Shown here in pieces: positions 11,746-23,466 of a stretch of 64,000 bases of DNA. Position numbers and translations under genes: made by a program. Below the pieces are notes generated by a model. That model was given only the letters and a program-made list of their open reading frames with translations. It was not told the origin of the DNA and did no database searches. This stretch comes from Siphonodentalium dalli (lineage: Eukaryota; Mollusca; Scaphopoda; Gadilida; Siphonodentaliidae), in the NCBI GenBank assembly GCA_032622095.1, contig CP136062.1, positions 19,099,739 to 19,163,738 of the forward strand. Direction: 5' to 3'. Numbering within the stretch: position 1 is the stretch's first letter; every line of letters begins with the position of its first letter.

Positions 11746-11900
11746 TGTTCAGCGTGGTGGGTTATTTATCGATATATAATTGATTATGGGCGGCCTACAC
11801 ACTGACTAGACTCCGATGTTGAGCATGATGGCTTATTTATCAATAAATATTCGTTTATTGTCTTTATTGGCGCCCTAGACCCTGACTATATTAGTAGTAA
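11746..11900. repeat. Tandem repeat, right part
   Basis: This continues the 10360-10651 array (GTGTTCAGCGTGGTGGGTTA, CGATATATAATTGATTAT, CGGCCTACACACTGACTAGA). It confirms that the element at 10652-11745 is an insertion. Confidence 0.7.
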
Positions 11901-12045
11901 CATTTTGACCACACCTGTTACTGCTCTTCTCCATTAGTAATAACACTTTTGGTGTGTGTTATTGTGTTCAAATTATCCTGGGAAATTAAATAAAATGGAA
12001 ACTACCCGCCTGCCCCTGAATTATTTTGGCTCTGTTATGGGGAAA

Positions 12046-12940
12046 CACTGTTTCAGATTAGTTTGACCTAATTCTTATCTGAAACTTACAAATCATAGTT
12101 AATTTCAGTTTAGTTTGGCCAAAATCTTATCTGAAACTTACAAATCATGGTTAATTTCAATTTAGTTTGGACAAAATCTTATCTGAAACTTACAAATCAT
12201 GGTTAATTTAAGTTTAATTTGACCTAATTCTTATCTGAAACTTACAAATCATGGTTAATTTCAGTTTAATTTCAACTTACTCTTATCTGAAACTTACAAA
12301 TCATGGTTAATTTCAGTTTAATTTGACCTAAATCGTATCTGAAACTTACAACTCATGGTTAATTTCAGTTTAGTTTGGCTAAAATCTGATCTGAAACTTA
12401 CAAATCATGGTTAATTTCAGTTTAGTTTGACCTAATTCTTAACAGAAACTTACAAACCATGGTTAAATTCAGTTTAATTTGACCTAAATCGTATCTGAAA
12501 CTTACAAATCATGGTTAATTTCAGTTTAATTTTACATAATTCTTATCTGAAACTTACAAATCATGGTTAATTTTAGTTTAATTTGACTTATTCTTATCTG
12601 AAACTTACAAATCATGGTTAATTTCAGTTTAGTTTGGCCTAAATCTTAACTGAAACTTACAAGTGATGATTAATTTCAGTTTAATTTGACCTAATTCTTA
12701 TCTGAAACTTACAAATCATGGTTAATTTCAGTTTAGTTTGGCCAAAATCTTATCTGAAACTTACAAATCATGGTTAATTTCAATTTAGTTTGGCCAAAAT
12801 CTTATCTGAAACTTATAAATCATGGTTAATTTAAGTTTAATTTGACCTAATTCTTATCTGAATCTTACAAATCATGGTTAATTTCAGTTTAATTTTACCT
12901 AATTCGTATCTAAAACTTACAAATCATTGTTAAATTCAGT
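12046..12940 (+). repeat. 52-bp minisatellite, 5' block, about 17 copies
   Basis: The unit is CTTATCTGAAACTTACAAAT, then CATGGTTAATTTCAGTTTAA, then TTTGACCTAATT. Each unit contains TTAATTTCAG, a pyrimidine-plus-AG string like a 3' splice site. The array is split by an inserted piggyBac-like element at 12941-13685 and continues to the exon-4 acceptor. Confidence 0.95.
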
Positions 12941-13685
12941 TTAACTCTTTCGCTGCCACCCCGCCACACGGACATACTCCCCAGTGCCAAGCATTCTGGG
13001 TGTAAATACAAGTATTTTATGTATATGTGGGTAATGCAATGACTATCGGGTAATTATCGGTGTATTTAGTTGAAACTTCACATGTGGGTATATATGACAA
13101 TGACCTATCAGGCTATCACCTGCCCCGACGTGTAGACCCTTCAAGGTCATAGGGGTCACGTGCCATTGGCGGCCATCTTGGATTTGCTTTAATTTATGTT
13201 TTTCGGTAATTTTTTTCAATTCATATATGATTAAATGTTTGTTTCTTGTTCTAGTGTTCTATCCCATTAATTAATGCTTCACCAGTTAATCATATTCCGG
13301 CTACTATTCCGTATTTTTCACCGACCTCATTCCGACAGAATTTTTGGACGCTAAACTGATCAGCAGAAAGGAGGCCGCCAAGTCAATTATGATGTTTATT
13401 TTCCACTCATATATCGCATCCCACCAAAAGTTAATTTGTCAATGGTATATTCTGGCTCGGACTGTACTCATAGAACTTCAGGAGTAGCATGACTTTGACT
13501 GACATTTCTTCTAAATTGTCAGCGCACACCAGCACTCTACATAAAATAAATGAACCCCCGTTGTAATGCAACAAAACAATAAAATTACGACCCGTAAACC
13601 AGGTGCACCCCGAACTCGCATAAATGCGTATTTGGCAGCGACTGGGTAACTCGCATTTATGCGAGCTTGGCATCGAAAGAGTTAA
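12941..13685. mobile_element. piggyBac-like non-autonomous element inserted in the minisatellite
   Basis: It is flanked by TTAA at 12941-12944 and 13682-13685, the target-site signature of piggyBac elements. The terminal inverted repeats are ACTCTTTCGCTGCCA on the left and ACTCTTTCGATGCCA (complement) on the right. Subterminal CGCATAAATGCG and CGCATTTATGCG strings lie near the right end. The 745-bp body has no transposase. It matches no other copy in the window. Its clean placement between minisatellite units dates it after array expansion began. Confidence 0.8.
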
Positions 13686-15877
13686 AGTTTAATTTCGACT
13701 TATTCTTCTCTGAAACTTACAAATCATGGTTAATTTCAGTTTAATTTGACTTATTCTTATCTGAAACTTACAAATCATGGTTAATTTCAGTTTAATTTGA
13801 CCTAATTCTTATCTGAAACTTACAAATCATGGTTAATTTCAGTTTATTTTGGCCAAAATCTTATCTGAAACTTACAAAATCATGATTAATTTTAGTTTAA
13901 TTTGACTTATTCTTATCTGAAACTTACAAATCATGATTAATTTCAGTTTAATTTGACTTATTCTTATCTGAAACTTACAAATCATGGTTAATTTCAGTTT
14001 AATTTGACCTAAATCGTATCTGAAACATACAACTCATCGTTAATTTCAGTTTAGTTTGGCCTAAGTCTTAACTGAAACTTACAAATCATGATTAATTTCA
14101 GTTTAATTTGACCTAATTCTTATCTGAAACTTACAAATCATGGTTAATTTCAGTTTAATTTGACCTTATTCTTATCTGAAACTTACAAATCATGGTTAAT
14201 TTCAGTTTAATTTGACTTATTCTTATCTGAAACTTACAAATCATGGTTAATTTCAATTTAATTTGACCTAAATCGTATCTGAAACGTACAACTCATGGTT
14301 AATTTCAGTTTAATTTGACCTAATTCTTATCTGAAACTTACAACTCTTGGTTAAATTCAGTTTAATTTTACCTAATTCTTATCTGAAACTTACAAATCAT
14401 GGTTAATTTCAGTTTAGTTTGGACTACATCTTATCTGAAACTTACAAATCATGGTTAATTTCAGTTTAATTTGACCTAAATCGTATCTGAAACTTACAAC
14501 TCTTGGTTAATTTCAGTTTAATTTGACCTAAATCGTATCTGAAACATACAAATCATGGTTAATTTCAGTTTAGTTTGACTTATTCTTATCTGAAACTTAC
14601 AAATCATGGTTAATTTCAGTTTAATTTGACTTATTCTTATCTGAAACTTACAAATCATGGTTAATTTCAGTTTAGTTTGGACTAAATCTTATCTGAAACT
14701 TACAAATCATGGTTAATTTCAGTTTAATTTGACCTAAATCGTATCTGAAACTTACAACTCTTGGTTAATTTCAGTTTAATTTGACCTAAATCGTATCTGA
14801 AACATACAAATCATGGTTAATTTCAGTTTAGTTTGACTTATTCTTATCTGAAACTTACAAATCATGGTTAATTTCAGTTTAATTTGACCTAAATCGTATC
14901 TAAAACTTACAAATCATGGTTAATTTCAGTTTTTTTTGGCCTAAATCTTATCTGAAACTTACAATTCATGGTTAATTTCAGTTTAGTTTGGCCTAAATCT
15001 TATCTGAAACTTACAAATCATTGTTAATTTCAGTTTAATTTGACCCAATTAATTTCAGTTTAATTTGACTTATTCTTATCTGAAACTTACAAATCATGGT
15101 TAATTTCAGTTTAATTTTACCTAATTCTTATCTGAAACTTACAAATCATGGTTAATTTCAGTTTAATTTGACCTAAATCGTATCTGAAACTTACAAATCA
15201 TGGTTAATTTCAGTTTAATTTGACCTAATTCGTATCTGAAACTTACAAATCATGGTTAATTTCAGTTTAATTTGACTTATTCTTATCTGAAACTTACAAA
15301 TCATGGTTAATTTCAGTTTAATTTGACTTATTCTTATTTCAGTTTAGTTTGGCCTAAATCTTAACTGAAACTTACAAGTCATGATTAATTTCAGTTTAAT
15401 TTGACCTAATTCTTATCTGAAACTTACAAATCATGGTTAATTTCAGTTTAATTTTACCTAATTCTTATCTGAAACTTACAAATCATGGTTAATTTCAGTT
15501 TAATGTTACCTAAATCGTATCTGAAACTTACAAATCATGGATAATTTCAGTTTAATTTGACCTAATTCTTATCTGAAACTTACAACTCATGGTTAATTTC
15601 AGTTTAATGTTACCTAAATCGTATCTGAAACTACAAATCATGGTTAATTTCAGTTTAATTTGACCTAATTCGTATCTGAAACTTACAAATCATGGTTAAT
15701 TTCAGTTTAATTTGACCCAATTCTTATCTGAAACTTACAAATCATGGTTAGTTTCAGTTTAAACTTACAAATCATGGTTAATTTCAGTTTAAACTTACAA
15801 ATGATGATTAATTTCAGTTTAAACTTACAAATCATGGTTAATTTCAGTTTAAACTTACAAATCATGGTTAATTTCAG
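13686..15877 (+). repeat. 52-bp minisatellite, 3' block ending in the real exon-4 acceptor
   Basis: About 42 copies of the unit described for 12046-12940, of 51-53 bp, with short variants near the end (AAACTTACAAATCATGGTTA then ATTTCAGTTT, about 29-30 bp, at about 15760-15877). The last unit runs CATGGTTAATTTCAG and is followed directly by exon 4 at 15878, so the functional 3' splice site is part of the repeat unit. Confidence 0.95.
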
Positions 15878-16074
15878 CAATCTTCAGCACGTCTGCGATA
15901 AGCGGGGACGGTATGTACGAAGCACTCGACTGGCTGACGTCACAACTGTCGAAATCTCACGTGAAGAAGACTGTTACTGACGCGACAAGTCTGGATACCA
16001 AGAAGTCGGCGCCCCTCGCTTACCTGACCAACACCCTGTCTAGCTGGAGGAAGTACCTCATGACGTCAGACTGA
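15878..16074 (+). CDS. ARF-family GTPase, last exon with C-terminal extension
   Basis: The acceptor TTAATTTCAG lies at 15868-15877. The two leading bases complete an Ala codon from exon 3, giving AIFSTSAISGDGMYEALDWL then TSQLSKS. STSAISGDG corresponds to the CATSGEG-type G5 loop of ARFs, and the terminal helix is as in ARF1. ARFs normally stop about here. This protein continues with HVKKTVTDATSLDTKKSAPL, AYLTNTLSSWRKYLMTSD and stop TGA at 16072-16074, an extra tail of about 40 residues with no recognised domain. The last 65 bp of coding sequence is the first of five tandem units that run on into the 3' flank, so the tail end itself lies in a repeat. Confidence 0.93.
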
Positions 16075-16350
16075 ACTATAATTCACACCTAACCAACACC
16101 CTGTCAAACAGGAGGAAGTACCTCATGACGTCAGACTGATCAATAATTAACACCTAACCAACACCCTGTCAAGCTGGAGGAAGTACCTCATGACGTCAGA
16201 CTGAACTATAATTCACACCTAACCAACACCCTGTGAAGCTGGAGGAAGTACCTGATGACGTCAGACTGAACTATAATTCACACCTAACCAACACCCTGTC
16301 AAGCTGGAGGAAGTACCTCATGACGTCAGACTGAACTATAATTCACACAT
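16024..16350 (+). repeat. 65-bp tandem repeat of the coding 3' end, 5 copies
   Basis: CTGACCAACACCCTGTC at 16024 (in the exon) recurs as CTAACCAACACCCTGT at 16089, 16154, 16219 and 16284, exactly 65 bp apart. Each unit carries GAGGAAGTACCT(C/G)ATGACG and TCAGACTGA. The stop codon in the first unit means the other four should be 3' UTR or flank. One unit has AAACAGG for AAGCTGG. Confidence 0.96.
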
Positions 16351-16652
16351 AACCAACACAATGTATCCTATGAGGCGATTGTCGGAATGCCTATACATTG
16401 GTGGACTCGTCACATGGCTAAACATAGCGCTATAAACATTGTCTGTCATACTGCATGCATTCAATGCAGAAATTATTTTTAGCGACACAGAGCTAACCCT
16501 TGTTGGTGTTAATGAATACCCCCCAAATTCTACTGCATAGCTGTCGAGTCTTCTGTGTTTCAACCAGAACTGCAGATACTACGGAGCGTTCTCACGAATG
16601 AGCTTTTGTGAACGTTTTCGACGTATTGATTATGATTGTCATCTGTGTGATA
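16351..16652. other. 3' flank of the ARF gene, no gene seen
   Basis: A minus-strand open frame at 16336-16563 overlaps the tail repeat and has no recognisable domain. No canonical poly(A) signal was confidently placed. Confidence 0.4.
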
Positions 16653-18556
16653 TCAAAGGTACTCAATCCGATTTGATGGTCCCATATAATCACATTCCAA
16701 CACCACTACCAACAACAACAACAAAAACAACATTGTTCAATTGCACAAAACTGAAACTAACTAACCACATTCATTCATCTTCGTCCGGAATTTGGTCCGA
16801 GACCGTCTTCTCAACGACTCTTTATTTGGCCACTAAAAATTATCGGTGGTGAAAAATAATAGATTTAAAACATCTGATCACTCTGAGCTTTGATGTGTGG
16901 ATTCATAGACTCGAAACAAATAATTTATAATCCCGAAGCCAAGGAAATAGTAATATGCGAGCGTTAATTCGGAGTATGCATCTTTAATGATGGTGATCGC
17001 AGGTTTACTGAAAATCTTAATTATTTGGTGTCAAATCAGAACTGGGATATTTAATAACGAATGTATCGAGATGCGTGCACGTAACTATACTGTTTCTGGA
17101 ACAATAAACAGCCGACTCTTTATCAAAGTTTTCAGTCGTCATGGCTTTTATCAACGCTATAACAACTTCTTGATTCAAATAACTAAAGGTTCAGTTAGTC
17201 ACAATTCTATGCCGATCATCACTCTTTCACCGCCTCGGTAACATACATCTCTTTCTTCTCTTCTTAACTTTACCCCAATCAAAACCCCACACGACACAGT
17301 TACAAACTACAATCTATGTGCATCCTTTGAAAGTCCCGACGAATATCACGCATTGTGCTCTATAGATATATCCCATCGTATATAACACTAGCAGGTTAGC
17401 CCGCCACTGGTGGCAATCGTCAGAAACATGACTTTAATTTTTTTTGGTTAATTCTGCCTTTTTAATTAATTTTTTTTAATTTTTATTTAATTTAATTTAA
17501 TTTTGTTTTTAATATTTTTAATTTTTTAATTTTTTAATTAATGTTTTTAATTAATTTTGACGGAAAAACTGACCCGATGAAAATCTCCCCCGTTCCTAGG
17601 AACCTCTAAGTACGAAGACAGACATAAGAATCACACAGCACGCTCATGTCTGGATACAGACACGCTCACGTCTGTACCCAGACATAAGAATCACAGACTA
17701 CACGCATACGCTCTTTATAACCCGACAGTGCCAAGGACGGTGACTGGGAGTGGACAAGGGGTGCTCGGAGCTTCTCCAAAACGCCGCGACGACGCGTCCT
17801 GTGGGAGTTTACACTTATATAGGAAGTTTGGTCTCAATCGGTCCAGCCGTTTTCGATTCTATAAAGTACACACACATATATATAACGGAGTTCTCACAAT
17901 ATATAGTAGATGTCAGAAAAGTATATATCCCAATAATAAGATTCGTAGTCTCGATATCACATTTCACGGAATCGCAAATATAATATTTCCAAAATATTAA
18001 AAAAGTTGTCAAAAATATAGAGAAATATTAGTACGTTATTTATTTCTGATATCCACAACCCTTAACCCTGACCACCCGGGATTGTAAAATCTTGGTACAT
18101 TTTCAAGGGATGATTAAAGGTACTCAATCAGATTAAGCGTCCCTCAATTACTATTTATTTGGCGTCGGTGATAACAAATAATTGATTCGAGTCGAGGAAC
18201 CTACCCATTAAAGCTTAGCGTGATCAGATATCGATATTTGTTAAATATATTAATTTTCACCACCTGGAATATATAGTGGCCCAATAAAAGTCGACAAGAA
18301 GACTGTATTGCGGATGAAGATAACTCTAAAATTATGTGGCTTTTTTGTGTCAGACATTTGACAAACCGGCAAAATTTCGTTGAACAAAATGTTGATAGAA
18401 AACAGGTTTTGGGCAATTTTATACTATATCGTTGACTGTGGTTAGCATTATTTTTGGGTAATTAATCGATTCTGATAACTGAAGTCACATATCAAAAACA
18501 AATTGTTGTTGTTGGAATCTGATGATATGGGGACCATCGAATAGGATTGAGTACCT
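16653..18556. mobile_element. Possible TIR element or pair of related MITEs
   Basis: AAAGGTACTCAATCCGATTT plus GATGGTCCCATAT at 16655 is matched by the inverted AAAGGTACTCAATCCTATTC plus GATGGTCCCCATAT at 18525-18556. A third, direct copy, AAAGGTACTCAATCAGATTA, lies at 18117, so 18117-18556 could be one 440-bp MITE and the left end another. The same ends occur at about 45547-45580. An AT-only tract lies at 17435-17560. No transposase is seen. Confidence 0.55.
17388..17905 (-). mobile_element. Helitron-like non-autonomous element
   Basis: On the minus strand it starts CTATATATTGTGAGAACTCC (about 17900) and ends with GTGGCGGGCTAACCTG and CTAG at 17388, followed by T. This is the hairpin plus CTRR-T end typical of Helitrons, shared with the elements ending at 21545, 22258 and 24540. 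The 5' portion carries CGGCTGGACCGATTGAGACC, a motif family also seen at about 22650 and 24310. There is no Rep/helicase coding region. Confidence 0.65.
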
Positions 18557-18635
18557 TTAAATATTTTTTTATTTTAAAGTCACAATTCTATAATCGACGT
18601 ATATAATTATGTCATCGGTTGTTAGTAAGTCATAT

Positions 18636-19042
18636 TTAATCCTTTACCTAACAAACCGGCCAAAAACGCCCAAATAAAGCTTCAACAGCCTAAAATATCT
18701 TGGGTCTGTCTCAATAACACCATACAAATATGGATATCATTGGAACCGGTTGATTGACCTCATTGTGATGGTTACAGTTATGCCCTGTGCCAATGCATTC
18801 TCTTATATAAGAGAATGCATTGGCCTAAAAAAAATCTTTTTTTTAACACTTTTTACCATTTTTTCTTACATTCTTTAACAATTTTATAATTTGTTCTTAC
18901 ATTTTTTAACAATTTTTATAATATTTTTCTACATTCCTTGACAATTTTATCATTTTTAATATGTGTTAAGCCAATGCATTCTCTTATATATGCGAGGCGA
19001 GAATGCATTGGCACAGGGCCGTTCTGTTGGGTAAAGGGTTAA
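18636..19042. mobile_element. piggyBac-like MITE carrying the palindrome cassette, family B
   Basis: It is flanked by TTAA at 18636-18639 and 19039-19042. The ends TCCTTTACCTAACAAACCGG and, inverted, CCCTTTACCCAACAGAACGG form TIRs. Inside are two shortened palindromes (18790-18823 and 18971-19011) starting CCAATGCATTCTCTTATATA, separated by an AT-rich spacer related to that of family A. The copy at 40006-40469 has both palindromes at full length, so this copy has lost the palindrome centres. Confidence 0.85.
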
Positions 19043-20462
19043 TCGGTCAGTTGTTATGTTGAATGTACATGTAGCTGTCTAACATTGGATATTTGCATTA
19101 AAGTAATTTTGTTATATATTATTCGTGTATACTCGCCCAGAAATTACGCCTTCTGGTTGGTCGAGATCTGGGTCATATAGTTGTATAGTGTTGTGCTAAA
19201 TTTAGTACAATAATATACCAAATTCGCTTCTACAAAGCTATGAACTGAGACCTTATACGGAAATGTACCAATTTACTAAACAGTGCCTCAATCCCCTGCA
19301 TTTAATACCACCCCAATTGTATTCCTTGTTCACTCTTGTTTCCAATACTGTTCCACTATCTATTTTACAAGTCTCTAAAATTGACTAAATATATATATGT
19401 GCAATCCTACCATACCATTTAGTCTTCACCATTCGTATTGACTATTAAACAAAATAAATGGCATGAAACAATTCTATCCCAATCTGCTTCAATTATTATA
19501 GGTACTTTATTCTGTGAAACGAACTATGCATAGACCTGTATAAACACCAAATCTAACCCCAACATGATTTTGAGCCTGTTATTGATGTATAATCCTGTTT
19601 TAAAACCAGGTGACTTCCAGGTTCAATTCTTGTGTGTGAAATGGTATTGTATGTCTGTACTGTGTAGCAATGTCGTGACTGAATCGGAGGTCCAGAGCCA
19701 GTCAGTATTCTAGAAACTATGGCTTGATGTCTGGAAGGGTGATGTGGCATTGCATGGGTTTAGCCATGTGTTTACATTTTGCGTTACTGTTTGTGTAATA
19801 CACATGTCGCTCACACATGGTTAATCGTTCTACGGGGCTAAAGACATTTTATACCAATGACGTCCCATGACAATGATAACCGAGTCAGGCCATGCTTTTA
19901 TTATTAATTTAAAACAACAAATTATATCGCCTCTTAAAAATATAAACCTTATGAAATATCTATCTATTATACAGATGTCACTTCGAAACATACCCATGTC
20001 GCCACTAAATATAACTTACTCAATAAAAGCTTTTCTCATACTGACTAATATTTGAATTTTTAATCTGCCCGAAAAATCTTCCCATGAATGCTGACCACAA
20101 TATTGAGTTTGAATGAGGCAAATTGTCCAATTAAGATTTTTGAACCCTGACACTGGTTTGACACATTGTCACATCTAATTAGTATCGGTATAGTAAACGT
20201 ACACATGGTGGATTTATGGCGTCAACTCGCATACAAAGAAATTAAAAGTCAATATTTACAAACAGCACGAAGGAGTAACGTGGGAATTAGTTAATAATTA
20301 CCATCCCAATTCATTTAGAATAAAGCATGCTGCTGTTTGTCGGATATAACTAAATCAATAAGTTCACTAAACGACATTAAATAACATGCCAAACATCGAT
20401 ATAATCATACCGCTCGAAGGGTTCATGTGCGAAATAAATTTCTTATACCATCCTCAATTCCC
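19043..20462. other. No gene or element recognised
   Basis: About 1.4 kb of AT-rich sequence. Open frames of about 60-65 codons (for example 19553-19750 minus and 19867-20055 plus) have no domain or splice support. Confidence 0.5.
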
Positions 20463-20610
20463 CATCTATCTCATATATATTTTGAAGACCTCTGTCTGTA
20501 TGTATGTTTGTTTGTCTGTCTGTCTGTCATTTACAAATCTACGCAACGTCGGGCTGGGTAGAGCTATCGACTTGAAATTTTGTTTTTGAACGTCGGGCTC
20601 ATCGGCTAGT
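20463..20610 (+). mobile_element. Helitron-like fragment
   Basis: It starts ATATATATTTTGAAGACCTC, has a (TGTC)n stretch at about 20508-20528, then GTAGAGCTATCGACTTGAAA as in the 122-bp unit of the next element, and a degraded end GGCTAGT at 20604-20610. It is the first of three head-to-tail relatives. Confidence 0.5.
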
Positions 20611-20620
20611 CTCTTCTCTT

Positions 20621-21545
20621 CTATATATTTTGAGAACTCCTTGTATTCGAGAGATAGCCCACACCCTCCGGACCTCAATGATATGATCGTGAATGAGTAT
20701 TGATATACCCCACTAAACTTTGACAAACACCAGTAATGGTGTGTAGATCATTTACATATCTCTCCTATATATTTTGATACAATCTATCTAATTTACATAT
20801 CTCTCTTATATATTTATGTTTGTGTGTGTGTTGTACTTCATACAAATCTACGATTCTCGACCGATCGGGACGAAACTTGGTACGTGTGTGTAGTTTGACC
20901 AGGCGGTGGTCGTTGTCGTATTGGCGAGCCCGTGCGACGCCCGTGCAGCGCATGCGCAGACGAGATCTCGGAAACGGGTGGAGCTATCGACTTGAAATTT
21001 GCTATGTGAATGTATCTTGCGCCGGGTACAAATTTTATCGGGTCGCCGAGCCCGTGCGACGCCCGTGCAGCGCATGCGCAGACGAGATCTCGGAAACGGG
21101 TGGAGCTATCGACTTGACATTTGCTATTTTAATGTATCTTGCGCCGGGTACAAATTTTATCGGGTCGCCGAGCCCGTGCGACGCCCGTGCAGCGCATGCG
21201 CAGACGAGATCTCGGAAACGGGTGGAGCTATCGACTTGAAATTTGCTATGTGAATGTATCTTGCGCCGGGTACAAATTTTATCGGGTCGCCGAGCCCGTG
21301 CGACGCCCGTGCAGCGCATGCGCAGACGAGATCGCGGAAACGGGTGGAGCTATCGACGAGAAATTTGGCATGTGAATGTATCTTGCGCCGGGTAAAAATT
21401 TTCATGCGCAGACCAGATCTCGGAAACTGGTGGAGCTACCGGGTACAAATTTTTCTTATTGAAACGCGTGGAGCTAAAAATTTAAAAAATATATATAAAA
21501 ATGTCATGTTTCGGACAAGCCGCCGGTGGCGGGCTAACCTGCTAG
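20621..21545 (+). mobile_element. Helitron-like element with 122-bp tandem units, copy 1
   Basis: The start is CTATATATTTTGAGAACTCC. The 3' end is AGCCGCCGGTGGCGGGCT (hairpin), AACCTG and CTAG at 21542-21545, followed by T. Between about 20925 and 21385 lie about four tandem units of 122 bp (CCCGTGCAGCGCATGCGCAG marks them at about 20940, 21062, 21184 and 21306). No Rep/helicase is encoded. The long overlapping open frames on both strands here come from the GC-rich repeat and are not genes. Confidence 0.75.
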
Positions 21546-21546
21546 T

Positions 21547-22258
21547 ACTATATATTTTGAGAACTCCGTGTATTCGAGAGAGATAGCCCACACCCTCCGG
21601 ACCTCAATGATATGACCGTGAATGAGTATTGATATACCCCACTAAACTTTGACAAACACCGGTAATGGTGTGTAGATCATTTACATATCTCTCCTATATA
21701 TTTTGATACAATCTATCTAATTTACATATCTCTCTTATATATTTATGTGTGTGTGTGTTGTACTTCATACAAATCTACGATTCTCGACCGATCGGGACGA
21801 AACTTGGTACGTGTGTGTAGTTTGACCAGGTCGTTGTCGTATTGGCGAGCCCGTGCGACGCCCGTGCAGCGCATGCACAGACGAGATCTCGGAAACGGGT
21901 GGAGCTATCGACTTGAAATTTGCTATGTGTATGTATCTTGCGCCGGGTACAAATTGTATCGGGTCGCCGAGCCCGTGCGACGCCCGTGCAGCGCATGCGC
22001 AGACGAGATCTCGGAAACGGGTGGAGCTATCGACTTGAAATTTGCTATGTGAATGTATCTTGCGCCGGGTACAAATTGTATCGGGTCGCCGAGCCCGTGC
22101 GACGCCCGTGCAGCGCATGCGCAGACGAGATCTCGGAAACGGGTGGAGCTACCGGGTACAATTTTTTCTTATTGAAACACGTGCAGCTAAAAATTTAAAA
22201 AAAATTTAAAAAAATGTCATGTTTCGGACAAGCCGCCGGTGGCGGGCTAACCTGCTAG
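21547..22258 (+). mobile_element. Helitron-like element with 122-bp tandem units, copy 2
   Basis: It begins CTATATATTTTGAGAACTCC directly after the 3' end of copy 1 and ends with the same hairpin and CTAG at 22255-22258, followed by T. Sequence is near-identical to copy 1, but with about two to three of the 122-bp units. The head-to-tail placement shares one junction. Confidence 0.75.
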
Positions 22259-23466
22259 TGCAATATAAAAGTAAACATAATTCAGATTTATGTCACGTCA
22301 AAATAAATGAAAGATGTTCAAATAACAATGCAACAAAGCAGGTTAACAAACAATAGAAACACAAAACGCACAGTGCGCTAAGGTTCACGCGCAAATTTCC
22401 GTTCCAATTACTCGAAATGCAGCATGCGGTTAACAAGCCGTGGTTCAATACAGCGTGTCTCGAGATACGCCCGCCGAAATAACCGCAAAGCGTGAATATA
22501 CATCGTCACAGGATTGATGATGCTCCCTCTGAAATAGAAACGAGTACGAAATACGGAAATACCCAAGTACCTTTCTAATCATATGGTTCGAGTACGAAAA
22601 TGTCCTATATATTTAGAGACTACCGTATATTTGTCCTGTATAGAATCGAAAACGGCTGGACCGATCGGGCTCAAACTTCCCATCTAAGGGTAACAGCCCA
22701 GGGGAATGGTCGTCGCGGCGTTTTTTGAGAAGCTCAGAGCACCCGTTCTCCACTCGCAGTCACAAAAAACGTCACTTCGGGGTTAATCGCGTTGATAGGT
22801 AAAGAGCGTTCATATCCGCAGTGTCGTTCATAAAGATATTCAATATTTGGGTTCGTTAACCGGTTAACGCATGAAAATCAGACGCAATTGGATCAGACGC
22901 AATTGATTCTATCTACCGCATTCTGACATGAATCTCTCCGTCAATTCATCCTTTCCGGAAATAAAAATGCCATTCGTGAATAGCATTCTGAAAATCAGAC
23001 GCAATTGATTATATCTATGATTTGCAATTATACGCATTCTGAAATGAAAATTTATATTGATCCTGCCATTCGTGTATAGCAAGATTGCCATTCGTTCGAG
23101 TGAATAACTCAGAGCTTTATGTATTGTGAAAATCAGACTGCTAAAGCTCTTTAAGTTGTCTACAAATGGTTTTGTTATCCGAGTAACGCTCTTTATTGCT
23201 TTGGGTTTTCGCCTACGGCCATTTGCAAGCTTTCCGGAAATTATCTGTTAAAAAACATTGTTAAAAACATTGAATAGATACTTTTCTAAGGTTTAATTTA
23301 CAAAAATCAGACTGCTAACATTATTGTGCATTTATATGTGCCTTTCTATTGATTCTGCAATTCTCCGAATTCTGAAAATCAGATCGATTATTGCTTTGTA
23401 ATCTTACTTTATTATTATTCATTTGGCATGCCGCCCAATAGTGGGGGTGATAATTACAGGAAAACA
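22259..23466. other. No gene; Helitron-like 5' fragment and short repeats
   Basis: At about 22603-22780, CCTATATATTTAGAGACTAC, GGCTGGACCGATCGGGCTCA and CGTCGCGGCGTTTT match the inverted element at 17388-17905 and are probably a relic. Between 22870 and 23400 AAAATCAGACGCAATTGAT and AAAATCAGACTGCTAA recur several times at irregular spacing. No coding exon is seen. Confidence 0.5.

Noticed and set aside
20820-22198. Many open frames of 73-139 codons on both strands
   Set aside because: All come from the GC-rich 122-bp repeat unit in Helitron-like elements and read as the same peptides in several frames.
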